DNA of 64,000 nucleotides from Arbacia lixula (taxonomy: Eukaryota; Echinodermata; Echinoidea; Arbacioida; Arbaciidae), in assembly GCA_963669155.1 (NCBI GenBank), contig OZ022597.1, positions 1,618,673 to 1,682,672 on the forward strand. The letters run 5' to 3'. Below, piece by piece: positions 44,848 through 54,793 of this stretch; the stretch's first letter is position 1; the number at the start of each line of letters is the position of its first letter. The notes below the pieces were generated by a model. It saw only the letters and a list, made by a program, of their open reading frames with translations, ran no database searches and was not told the DNA's origin. The position numbers and the translations under genes are program-made.

Positions 44848-44902
44848 GAAGGAAAGGGTTAGAAACTAGCTCACAGCCTGAAACAAGATTATTTTGGGTT
44901 AC

Positions 44903-44932
44903 ACACCCACTGTACATGTGTACAGTGGGTGT
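44903..44932. repeat. Perfect 13-bp hairpin
   Basis: ACACCCACTGTAC, loop ATGT, GTACAGTGGGTGT. Flanking bases do not pair. No known element is recognised around it. Confidence 0.9.
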
Positions 44933-45224
44933 CACTATATTGATAAACTAAGGGGACATATCTATCGTAACTGGTTGCTCGGTTCTCGTGGTAAATGATT
45001 TAAGTTGGTTTTAAATAGCCAATGTAACGGTGGATAACGTTAAACGTCAAGGGAGCTACTTGAGAATACAAGTGTACGCGTATGCGACAGGAACTAAAGC
45101 ACGCCAAATCGACTGAGCCAATGAACAATGGCGAAGTTAACATCTTGAAGTGTAGTTGAAACATTAATGTTAACGCGTTGACTCCTAGAATATCGTTTTC
45201 ACGTAGAATCAACACTGAGACTAT

Positions 45225-45590
45225 CCGGACCCTGGTTTGACCATCATGACATCATGGTAACTGTGCGTGCGCCTACCCAGCTCTGGTGAAACTGTTCGCT
45301 ACGCATGCGCGCAGGGTATCGCGGTATAACTTCCGTCACTCTTATCATAACTATATTGAGTGGCCGAGTCACACGTCACTGTGGTTGCCGCTGAGAACTC
45401 TGCCACCAACTTCTCCTCCTCGCGGGTTCTTGAGGTGTGAGCGTAGGCTTAGAGATCTTTGCAAACCTTGTCGGATGAGCAGATAGGGATGTGATCCACT
45501 GACTGACGTCTCAAACTGAGCCGGGTTGGCGACGGAAAACATCTGAGCGTCCTGTCTGCGACAGAATCACTTGATTTCTTTCATATAGGT
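45225..45590 (+). promoter_or_regulatory. Candidate promoter and untranslated first exon of the MCT-like gene
   Basis: A locally GC- and CpG-rich block in AT-rich DNA, 0.7-1 kb upstream of the first coding exon. It contains CGCATGCGCGCAG (45,303-45,315), close to the NRF-1 consensus, a second TGCGTGCGCC (45,264-45,273), and the palindrome CCATCATGACATCATGG (45,241). A donor-like ATAG/GTATGA lies at 45,588. A splice from here to an acceptor CTCATCAG at 46,282 would place the MCT start codon in exon 2. No TATA box. All of this is inference. Confidence 0.4.
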
Positions 45591-46304
45591 ATGAAATTGT
45601 ATTTATATCATTCATTTATCACCTGATCAGGCTATATCATGTATTATATAATTTCATTTTGTGGTTTGTTGGGATTTAGCTTGATTTGCTTTGATTAAGT
45701 TTTATTTTATTATTTTTTTTTTTGTTTGATATGCTGTGATTCAAATTATGATTTTCGGAAACTGATTGGCATTCAATTGACTTTCCATCAAACATGTAAT
45801 GGATTAATAATCAATTGTAACATTTTCGAATGTTCGAATTGTTCAGATCTGACTTTCTTAGAATTGAATTAAATACAAAAATATAAAAAAAAAATGGCTG
45901 GATTTCATTTTGCTTTAAGGGAAGTGGGAACCAGGAATGGCATCATCTCAAAATGTTACAATCTTTGACAAAAATAAATACAATTCGGAACCGGTTATGA
46001 CGACAAAAGACTTTTTCCATGATCATGATGATCACGGTCCGTTATCAATGCTTTTACAACTCTTCATCTTTAAAATGTTGTTATTTTGGTCCGATTTACC
46101 TTACGTTGATTTTAAAAAATGTAATGGACATATGTAACCATATGGTTTTCTTTCTTTGAATTGAATACTTTGAGTAAGCGATGTTCGGAACTGTGTTGAC
46201 CCGGTTTTATCGAGCTGAATTAGATGAATTTGATTGCATTTATTTGATTTGAATCAGTTTGGTTGTCTGTTTATTCTCATCAGACAAGGTGTTGAGACCA
46301 TTCG

Positions 46305-46500
46305 ATGTCAATGGCGGAATCGCGCGAGGGTCCGCGTCGATGGCTCGTGCTCATCGGCGCTTTCATTTCGTCGTTCCTTGAAGTCGGGACGATGAAATCC
46401 TTTGGGCTATTTCTGCACGACATGACGCGGGACTTGGATGCTTCCATGGCGCTTCTTGGAATGGGGTTCGGATTGGCGTTCGGGCTTAGTCTCGCACTAG
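46305..46500 (+). CDS. SLC16/MCT-like transporter, coding exon 1 (TM1 and start of TM2)
   Basis: Starts MSMAESREGPRRWLVLIGAF; the second ATG (46,311) is an alternative start. TM1 covers about residues 13-33; KSFGLFLHDM matches the conserved KSFGVFF segment of monocarboxylate transporter-family proteins. A second hydrophobic segment, MALLGMGFGLAFGLSLAL, begins TM2. The usual DGGWGW motif before TM1 is degenerate (EGPRRW), so substrate class cannot be inferred. The donor CACTAG/GTGAGT leaves phase 1. The next exon is at 63,772 in matching phase. Product: a multi-pass plasma-membrane transporter of the major facilitator superfamily, truncated here by the window edge. Confidence 0.8.
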
Positions 46501-47017
46501 GTGAGTAGAAGTGGATGAGGACTCAAAGCCTCGTGTATGTTTCACTGAAACTGGACGCTCCTACAGTGGAGCCTGAGGTCAAATGCACAGTGATTGCAAT
46601 CAAATGCAATCAGCTTCATACATTGACTGCAATCTGACTGCAATAGATTGCAATCAGCTGTGACGTTGATCTCAGGCCCGTCTGTACGTCACAAGTCCAG
46701 TAGTCCAGCAAAGGCCATCCGAGGACCATAACCTTCAGGGTCATTGTGGCCTTGTGGTATCACAGTTACTGGACGCTCGTATGTCAGAATCCAATTATTC
46801 AAGTAAGCATGGTAAGGGTCAGAAAGTGGGCATTAAACATGTTATAGTGGATGGTATGAGTGATGAGTGGGTGTTTGGGGCGGGGGGAGGGGGTGGGGTG
46901 CCAAACGGACTTAAATGACATAACACTACCTTATGGCACCCCGTATTTCGTTCCGTTTTGGCTGGTGTTCGGGTATAGCCTCGCCCCTTGTGAGTTGAAA
47001 TGGGATGAAGGATAGGG

Positions 47018-47030
47018 GGGGGGGGGGGGT
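47018..47030 (+). repeat. Poly-G tract
   Basis: An uninterrupted run of about 13 G. Similar tracts occur at 30,929, 48,380 and elsewhere. Confidence 0.9.
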
Positions 47031-47737
47031 CCAGGAGAGAGCTGGCCGATTAAGGTCAACATTTTAATATTCATCCCCTGGTGTATTTTGCATTATATTC
47101 AAGGTACCATCGCCTTTTTCGTGAAAAGCTTTTAACCTCGTACTGTTACACCTCCATCATAATGCGTCATAAGCAAAATAATCATAACACCCGTGCATTT
47201 TATTAATACGTGTTCAACATTATTGCTATCATAACCGCGTTTAGAGTTTTTTCATTATACGATGTATGTCTATACAATATTCCCTCCAACGAGAGAAAAG
47301 ATGTACACTTGTCAAATTTAAGCGATTTGATTGGACTATTGTGGCCACCCAGCGGACGAAAACCATTTCACAATATTCAAACTTAGGTAATTATAATACT
47401 ATTTAAATTCTACCGACTGGGCACTACTATGTAATACCATTTCAAGAAATACACTGCTATAAGAAAAGACTGATTCGTGTAAAGGTGAGGTAAACGCATT
47501 TCTTTAAGATAAAAATTAACGTAATTATCATGATAAATTAACGATCGGAGAGGCGTAACAATAGGCCTACGTGATAATACCACGAATAAAAGCAGGAAGC
47601 GGAAATGACCATCAGTCAGTTACCTTGGTACTAACTGGTTGACTATACTTTGTACCAGAACAATTGGTCAGGTTATCGGCTGGTTATGATACCCTGCAAC
47701 CCAGCTTATGTCTGACTACCGGGCACTGTGGTAAGAC

Positions 47738-47905
47738 CAGGGAGGTGTTAGGAAGGAGAAGAAATTCGAGCATAATTATTTTCAAACATCTGTATGGGTT
47801 CTAAAGCGTGCTAATGAATGTCAAAAGCATTCCATAACTATGACAATACTTGGATGTACCATGCGCGGGGCCGACATTGGGATGTTGTTAACTTGAAAAG
47901 AAATC
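47738..47905 (-). mobile_element. hAT-like transposon, partial copy
   Basis: CAGGGAGGTGTTAGGAAGGA, TCGAGCATAAT, TTTCAAACATCTGTATGG and CTAAAGCGTGCTAATGAATG follow the left end of 15,181-15,876; similarity fades after about 47,905. Confidence 0.8.
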
Positions 47906-48663
47906 CGGGGTTCGTTTTTTGCGGAGACCGTTTCTTCCTCTTCGCGTTTTATATAAGTTTATTTCAATGCGGAGGGGATTTGCATATTGCTATAAGCTCT
48001 CAATTTCCCCTTACAGTTCTTTGGCTCACTGACATTTCTCACAGGAAAGCTAAAGTTGTGATTATCATATTCCGTCATAATCAATAGTCCTGTCTCGGCA
48101 TCAGTTGAGGTTTCGGGGAGGGGGTCCTAAAGCAATGTTGACAGGTAATCATGCGTTTTGAATTATTAATGACCCTTTATTTAAGTCCTTTGCACTTGAT
48201 TTGAAAGAGCAGCTTCGTTTTCCCACATTTTGTAACATTATCCAGTTATCAATGAAGAATATAAACAACAGGTACCGCTTCTTCCTTCCGAAAGGCCCGA
48301 CCCATTTATTTTACCTCGCAGTCCATTAAAGGGTAAACAATAACCAATCTAACATTGTATTCGTTGCCATGGTTTTACATTGGGGGGGGGGGGGGGGCAG
48401 CTTCAATCAAACAAAAGCACGAACATTACGGATGCTGAGTGCATTTATTCAAGAGACCGGAAAATGCAATGTGATAACCATTAAAACAAAGTACCGGTAT
48501 ACAAGTGAAAAAATCCTGCAAGTGCGGCAACGGCTGGTGGCTGGTTGGATTGGTCCTCAAGTGACGTAAATACGTATTGCGCAATGTTTTCATCAATCAC
48601 TATGTTCTAGAACAATGACAAGCTCACTGAATTCGGTACGAGGCATCCCTGTTGTTTGTCTTA

Positions 48664-49295
48664 AAGGGCCCCTGTCATCATATATGTTGACTTCTGTTGA
48701 TGCAACTTAATATGTATATAACAAAATCACTAAATGTTCCATGCAACTATGTGTCCTATGTTTTATAATAATTTTTCTATATTTTTTTCTCAGCCCTGAT
48801 AAGCCCCACCTCCAAAATATCCTCCAACTCAAGATTCCCCCTGTGACATCATCAAAGGTAGAAATTAGCAGGATAATAGACATAATTTATGCACAAGCTA
48901 AACATTGTAATGACTACCTGCAAGTGTTTATAATAGCATAACATAGCTAGCACATTTCTGACATAAGGAAACAATCATTCGCACGTGAAAGGTTGTTAGA
49001 TGGTATTGTGTGAAGACATGTGATGCTATTGTTGGCAGTCATTGCAATGTTTAGTTTGTGCATAAATTCTGTCTATTATCCTGCTAATTTATACCTTTCA
49101 TGATGTCACAACAAGAAACTTGAGTTGGAGGATATTTTAGAGGCGGGGCTTATCAGTGCTGAGAAAAAATGAAGATTTTTTTTTTTTAAATATAGGACAT
49201 ATATTTCCATTAAACAGTTAGGGGTTTTGTTATGTACATATTATGTTGCATCAACATAAGTCGACACACATTTTGATGACAGGGGACCTTAAAAG
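48664..49295. mobile_element. Foldback element 'AAAGGTCCCCTG', copy 2 (uninterrupted)
   Basis: AAAGGGCCCCTGTCATC to CAGGGGACCTT. It has the same arms as 27,556-28,950 but with the TTTTTTCTCAGCCCTGATAAG junction intact, proving that the hAT-like sequence in copy 1 is an insertion. Confidence 0.88.
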
Positions 49296-49319
49296 GAAAC
49301 GTTAAAGGTTAGAAGAAAA

Positions 49320-49735
49320 TCGGTCAAAGAAACAGAAATTTATTAGATTTTGAAATTTCGATTTTGTGACGTTACGTGCAAAGTACTCTCCCGTATGTTA
49401 TGTATATTACATAAATTGCTCTTTTTCTGTATTTGTCAACGGAATAATGTTTTTTTCATACATGCATGTGTGAAAACGTATTTCTGATAACGTATCAAAT
49501 GTACAAGTACAAAGATGCATTTTTGTTTTAGAAAATGCACGTTGTCCTAAAAAATTGTACCCAACCTATGGGAGAGCACCTTGCACGTGACCTCACGAAG
49601 TCAAAAGTTTAAAAGATCATAACTTTCTTATCCTTTGACGGATTTTCATATCAAACTTTTACTAATGTTCCTTTGACGTGTCTGCTTTTCATGACATAAA
49701 ACTAATTTCATTGTGTAAACTATCCCTTAATGTAC
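49320..49735. repeat. Diverged GGATAGTCCACC MITE relative
   Basis: Contains GATTTTGTGACGTTACGTGC, GAGAGCACCTTGCACGTGAC, CTTATCCTTTGACGGATTTTC and AAACTATCCCTT, as in the intact element at 63,027. Confidence 0.65.
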
Positions 49736-50574
49736 ATTACGTATTGAACCCCAGAAAGAACATTGCTGCGTCAAATGGCAAGGTCGTTTTTGTATTTGCT
49801 TGATGCTACGTCGGGCAAAATTGTTCTTGACATGTAGATCGTAACTAAAATGACTAGCGTTGAACCCATTTGTTCTTCTTCAAGGTCATATCGCATTGTG
49901 TCTCTTTACATTTGATTACGTAATAAGTGATTTTACACTTTGAGTGACACACCTCAGGACAATGGACGGTCCGTACGACTTCCGGTTAATCTCTCTCAAA
50001 AGGGACTTGTCTCACTTGAGAACCACTTCACAACTCATCGACAATCGGGCTCTTAATCTCAAGAAAAACAGGGACATGATTAATTGTTAGTAAACCGGTG
50101 TTTTGCCCAAGGACTGTCTAGAGAGCTTCTGTGGAGCCGAAGTGCTGAGTACCAAACTCAGTGAAAAAGGTCTGATCATGGTAGGGTCCATGGTTAGTGT
50201 GAAAAACCTGTTGGTAATAACTCATTAAATGTTTATCCCACTCTCGTTCTAGGTCATCTTATCGTACAAAGTTCATAGCTCTTTACCGTCGCGATTGGCT
50301 TAGAAAAACACATGTTTTGATGCACTTTGTCGAAAAGTGTGATCTGCGGTATAACAATGATAACGGTGTGGTGTATGGTAAGGAGGGTGTATGTAAATGG
50401 TGGTGATCAACTTAGAAACTAAGGGTAAACCATTGACGCCATAAAAGTATACGTGGAATTTCGTTTGGGGGATACGAAAGCATGACGACAGTCAACTCGA
50501 ATGAGGTAAGGAGATAAGGGTGTGTTTGCGAAGGGAACGGTGGTGAGAGAATATACAGTCGTAGAGAGTGGGGT

Positions 50575-50629
50575 AAGGTTAGGGGAATGAGGGGAGGAGA
50601 GGAGGACAAATTGAGGGAGGAATGAGAGT

Positions 50630-50665
<36 letters not shown>

Positions 50666-50935
50666 GGGGGGGGGAGGGGGAAATGAAACAAATAGAGATG
50701 AAGGGTACAGGTTTGGAAGGAGAGAGGGAGAGCACAAACAGAGAGAGAGAGAAAGAAAGTGGGGAGAGAGACACAGAGAGGGGGAAATACAGAGAGAGTG
50801 AGGGGGGAGGGAGAGACACAGATACAGAGAGAGAGAGACAGAGAGAGAGAGAGGCAGAGAGGGGGTGACACACAGAGTGAAGGGGGAGAGAAAGAGAGAG
50901 AAAGACGGAGACAGAGAAAGCTCGAGAGAGACGAA
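50575..50935 (+). repeat. Purine-rich (GAGAGA/GACAGA) tract of about 360 bp
   Basis: Almost all plus-strand bases are G or A, as GAGAGA, ACAGAGACAGAG and GGGGGGAG mixtures. The opposite strand gives long Ser/Leu/Pro frames that are compositional artefacts. Confidence 0.95.
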
Positions 50936-51769
50936 TAGGGTGGTATTACGGCAGGGAGACAAACGTTCATAATATACGTGAATGAGGTACGCTTATGACG
51001 TCATATCAACGTGAATATACAGAACATAATTCGTAATCGAGGCAGGTAGGTCCAGCACACTCTCTTCTTCTAGTTCCAGACACAAAAAATATCAGTTTGA
51101 AAGATTTGATCCAGTGCCCCCATTTCCACCGCCTTCGCTAACCATTGTTCATTGAAACATGTATAAGGCCAGTGACTTTGGTCCTACTTCTCACGTTGTT
51201 TCAGGGTGTTGGAGGGTAGTTAAAAGTACGGCAAACCTCCATTACACCTCCCTCGATATCCGCACGATGGTCGTCCGATACAATATTAGTCTGGCTCCAA
51301 GGCTGTGAAAATTTTCGATCCGAAACGCACTATTCAATAAACAAGTCTGCATAGCAGCAGTAGACTAATCATTTTCAAATACTTTTCCACCTCACACAAA
51401 CAGAGATGAATAAAGCAGTGACTAGTCTTGAAAGTACGAGACTGTGATTGGGATCATAAATCACTAAAAGCCTGAAAGACAGGCTAGTCCAACAGCTGAT
51501 TAACAGCTGACGAGAACACTACCCGGATAGGCAGCTTGTCAAGGAGTGTTGATGCATGAAACACGGTCGCATCCGCTATTGTTTGAGTCCAGAGGGCCGG
51601 AATTCAGCCGAGTGAGATAGTCAGGCCGATAATGACAATGATATTGTGTGTTTGAATGACGTATCATCGTTGTGTGAGGTATGGAAAAAATGCCGTGAAA
51701 CAGGTGTGCGAAGCAGAAATAACGTTTATTTGTACATGTTCCTTTGCATAACTGGCAAATTTGTGACAT

Positions 51770-52101
51770 AGCAAACGATTATTCCCTTATGAAATTTTGT
51801 TAGATGGTATTATGTGAAGACATGTGATGCTCTTGTGAGCAGGTGGAGGTAGTTATTGCAATAGCTAGTTATGTGCATAAATTATGTCTATTGTACTTCT
51901 CATTTCTACCTTTGATGATGTCACGATGGGAATCTTGAGCTGGTGGAAATATTTGGAGGCGGGGCTTAGCAGTGCTGAGAAAAAATGTAATTTTTTTTAA
52001 TATATGACATATATTTCCATTGCACAGTAAGTAATTTTGTAATGTACATACTATTATCCACCAGCAGAAGTCCACATATATTTTGATGTCAGAGGACCTT
52101 T
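51770..52101. mobile_element. Foldback element 'AAAGGTCCCCTG', half copy
   Basis: Only the right half is present: TATGTGAAGACATGTGATGC, GTGCATAAATTATGTC, GAGGCGGGGCTTAGCAG, ATATATTTCCATTGCACAGT and GATGTCAGAGGACCTTTAA. Confidence 0.8.
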
Positions 52102-52139
52102 AAGAAAGCTGTAGGCTTAATACTCACAATGCTCCCATA

Positions 52140-53185
52140 ATGCATTAGCGGCTTTCTGAGCGATCGATCTATCCGCTGTAATTTTTATACATATTAGGCC
52201 AAAGAGAATATCTTGTCATGGCATTTGTATTATCCCCATGCAAGTACTCAAAAAGGCCAATCACTAATCCTAAATTGACACACTCAATATAGAGGTGGTA
52301 TTCAGGAAAAAAACAAACATGTAAAAAATTGTATTGCCTATTAGTTGGTATTCTGGATACTTGCTTGAGAGAAACACTGCGCCTATAAAGGCCAGTCAAA
52401 GTTATGGGTCGTTGGCAATTTTAGTCGAAACTTGGGCCAATACTTGCCAGATTACCACCTCGAACAGAATCATCATTAAAAGAGGACAGTGCTTTTGATC
52501 ACGTCAACAAAACTAGTTGAAATTGATTTACACTACTGAATCATGAAGTCATTTCACTTGGTCTCACTCGCACAGACGAGAGACTAAACATGGGTACACC
52601 ATGGATTTCACGATTCTTACAGTGCCTTCCTCACAACCGGTCGCTCACCATTCCGCGTCTGATCTACGTCGGATTTCGTAGAACGTCCTTGCGTCGCGCG
52701 CAGGGAGGTGCACGTTTTTGCACAGGCACGCAGGGGAATGTAGGAAGTTTTCTCTACGCCAAACTGCACCCGAAACCCGACGCATGCTTCGGATACCCAC
52801 GTGCAAACACACACATGTTCGGTTGTGACTAAGGCATAGGGTACATAAAATACGTTCTGGGGTACCTTTATCACACGTTTACTAGTAACCTTTAGATTGG
52901 TTAGTGATAACTAGTGATTTCACCTGCAGTTTTTAATATCTATTGCACCTGGTTTTGTTGTTGTTTGTTATATGCATTGGTATTGGTAACAAACAGGAAG
53001 ACTGTCTAAAAATAATTATATTTGATTAGGACTATCGAAAGTGTTACGTACATTCTTGGATATCAACACTAATTGGCGATGTTATGTAATTCATTGATAT
53101 TCATTGATATGCTTCACTAAATGCAAGGTTACACAACTCTCTATTTGCCGGTAATCAGATGATAAAATGTACTTACATCATAATT
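52140..53185. other. No gene recognised
   Basis: A CpG-bearing part (52,650-52,830) shares short segments with 32,055-32,175 (GATCTACGTCGGATTTCG; CCTTGCGTCG). No coding exon can be supported. Confidence 0.45.
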
Positions 53186-53604
53186 TATAAACACAACAAA
53201 AGAGGTACCCCCCCCCCCCCCTCTAAAACTGCATAACTTTTTATCGAAGAGGTTTTGGGGAAAATAATTGTGCAGGATTGTTCCTTAACTTATTGACTAA
53301 GTTATGTGTGAAGATCACATCAATCCAATAGTCATGCATGAGTGAGCAAATTTCAAAGGCAAAAATGTCACTTTTCAAAAGTCACAAGGGTAAATTAGGG
53401 ATTCTCTCATATGATTTTTTTATTAATTTCATTTCTGATACATAATTTATGTACTTTCAAGGTTTATCATACATCTCTCGATGCACTTACACCTATCCCG
53501 ACACTTAACCCATTTTAATGGTTGAGTGAGCACCTTGTAACAACTGCTCATTCCTCTTGAGTTTGAAACTTAAAAAAACCCTTTATTTTGGTGAAAAATA
53601 AAAC

Positions 53605-53732
53605 TGATTATATCCCTCATTAATATATTCCAGTTCGTTGATTGGTTGAAAGGGTGTCACATGACCACAAATAGATGAACTATTTGAAGGAAGAGAGCTC
53701 AGAGGGAAGAAAAGTACTATTTCATGACGTCA
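53605..53732 (-). repeat. Dispersed repeat, inverted partner of 35,383-35,510
   Basis: TAATATATTCCAGTTCGTTG, GATTGGTTGAAAGGGTGTCA and AGAGAGCTCAGAGGGAAG mirror the 35-kb copy. Confidence 0.85.
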
Positions 53733-53896
53733 GAGGGAAAAAAGTACTATTTCGCATATAGCCCTCCGAATCTGAACGTGTGTGGCGCTCTAATTATTTT
53801 ACCTTTAATTCTTGGGATACGAACTTCCGGTCCACGTACATCCCGTACAATAGGGACCACGGTTTCCCACTAATTTTATGAATTTTAACTCTAAAG

Positions 53897-53966
53897 CTAA
53901 CCCTGACCCTTACCCTAACCCTAAACCTAATTCTATACCTAACCCTGACCATAACCTTAACCCTAG
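53897..53966 (-). repeat. Degenerate interstitial telomere-like (CCCTAA)n array
   Basis: TAACCCTGACCCTTACCCTA, ACCCTAAACCTAATTC, CCTAACCCTGACC and CTTAACCCTAGA: about ten variants of the CCCTAA hexamer, the animal telomere repeat seen on the complementary strand. Too degenerate and short to be a telomere. Confidence 0.75.
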
Positions 53967-54482
53967 ATAAATTGTTCACTGATTAATTCATCCAAAAAAG
54001 CGATTTCTAGATCACTTTGCGCCGACAACAAACTCTTACCGGAAGTATATGTTCCAAGAGCAATCGATCAGATATCGGTATCGCGAGGTGATATCGCTGG
54101 ATATCGGCTATATGCGATAGGGAGAATTACCTTTGTGACTTTTGAAAAATTTTGCCTTTAAAAATTGCCCACTCATGCATGACTGATTGGATTAATGTGA
54201 TTTTCACACAGAAGTTAGTCAATAAGTTAAAGAACAATCCTGCCATTTTTTTTTTGCCCAAAACCTCTTTTCAATAAAAATGCATGCTATTTTGCTTGGG
54301 GGGAGGGGGGGGGGGGTAAGAATTACCTTTTTTGTTGTGTTTAGATCAGCACTTCGTCTGGTTCACGTTAACGTTTAAACATTTATTAGACAGGTAAGGA
54401 TTAAAAAATGGTAACGAGTTCATGAACCGTTATCAAGAAAGCCATCACTACGGAGCCTATTTTTCCTTCGTACCAAGAAACT

Positions 54483-54683
54483 ATAGAGTAGTGTAGTGGT
54501 GTCGTCACATGAACATGTTGTCAAGATAAGTGGTTCTAGCTAAACAAAATTACTCCAGTGAGACGTTAACGGTCCGTTATTGTCTAGCGGGCTAGTGTCG
54601 GGCACTCCCGACTGGAGTACCCGCTGCGATCACCGCAGCTTGCTCCACCCGCATAGTTTAGAACAATCTCTCTTGACAAGAGA
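54483..54683. mobile_element. MITE 'GAGTACCGAAGT' family, copy D (right end replaced by LINE)
   Basis: TATAGAGTAGTGTAGTGGTG to AGTTTAGAACAATCTCTCTT; the right terminus is missing where the 3' end of the Tx1-like LINE begins. Core TCTAGCGGGCTAGTGTCGGG is well conserved. Confidence 0.8.
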
Positions 54684-54793
54684 GAAAAACCATCTTTTTT
54701 TTCTTCTTTCAAATGATCTTTATTCATATTCCAATCACAAAATCATAATAACATCGAATATTGATTTTCTTTTACATATATAAATCAACTTAA

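Larger units (their letters stand above)
53189..54342. mobile_element. Foldback element with about 220-bp arms (AACACAACAAAAGAGGTA)
   Basis: Left arm 53,189-53,410: AACACAACAAAAGAGGTACC, GGATTGTTCCTTAACTTATT, CACATCAATCCAAT, CTTTTCAAAAGTCACAA. Right arm 54,108-54,342 is its reverse complement: TTGTGACTTTTGAAAA, ATTGGATTAATGTG, AATAAGTTAAAGAACAATCC, TACCTTTTTTGTTGTGTT. The 700-bp loop holds the inverted copy of the repeat at 35,383 and a telomere-like array. Confidence 0.85.

Noticed and set aside
50412..50970. Ser/Leu/Pro-rich minus-strand open frames of up to 183 codons
   Set aside because: Compositional artefact of the purine-rich GAGA/GACA tract; all frames are open because the tract lacks stop codons on that strand.
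53897..53966. True telomere or chromosome end
   Set aside because: Short, degenerate and embedded in a foldback element, with sequence continuing on both sides.
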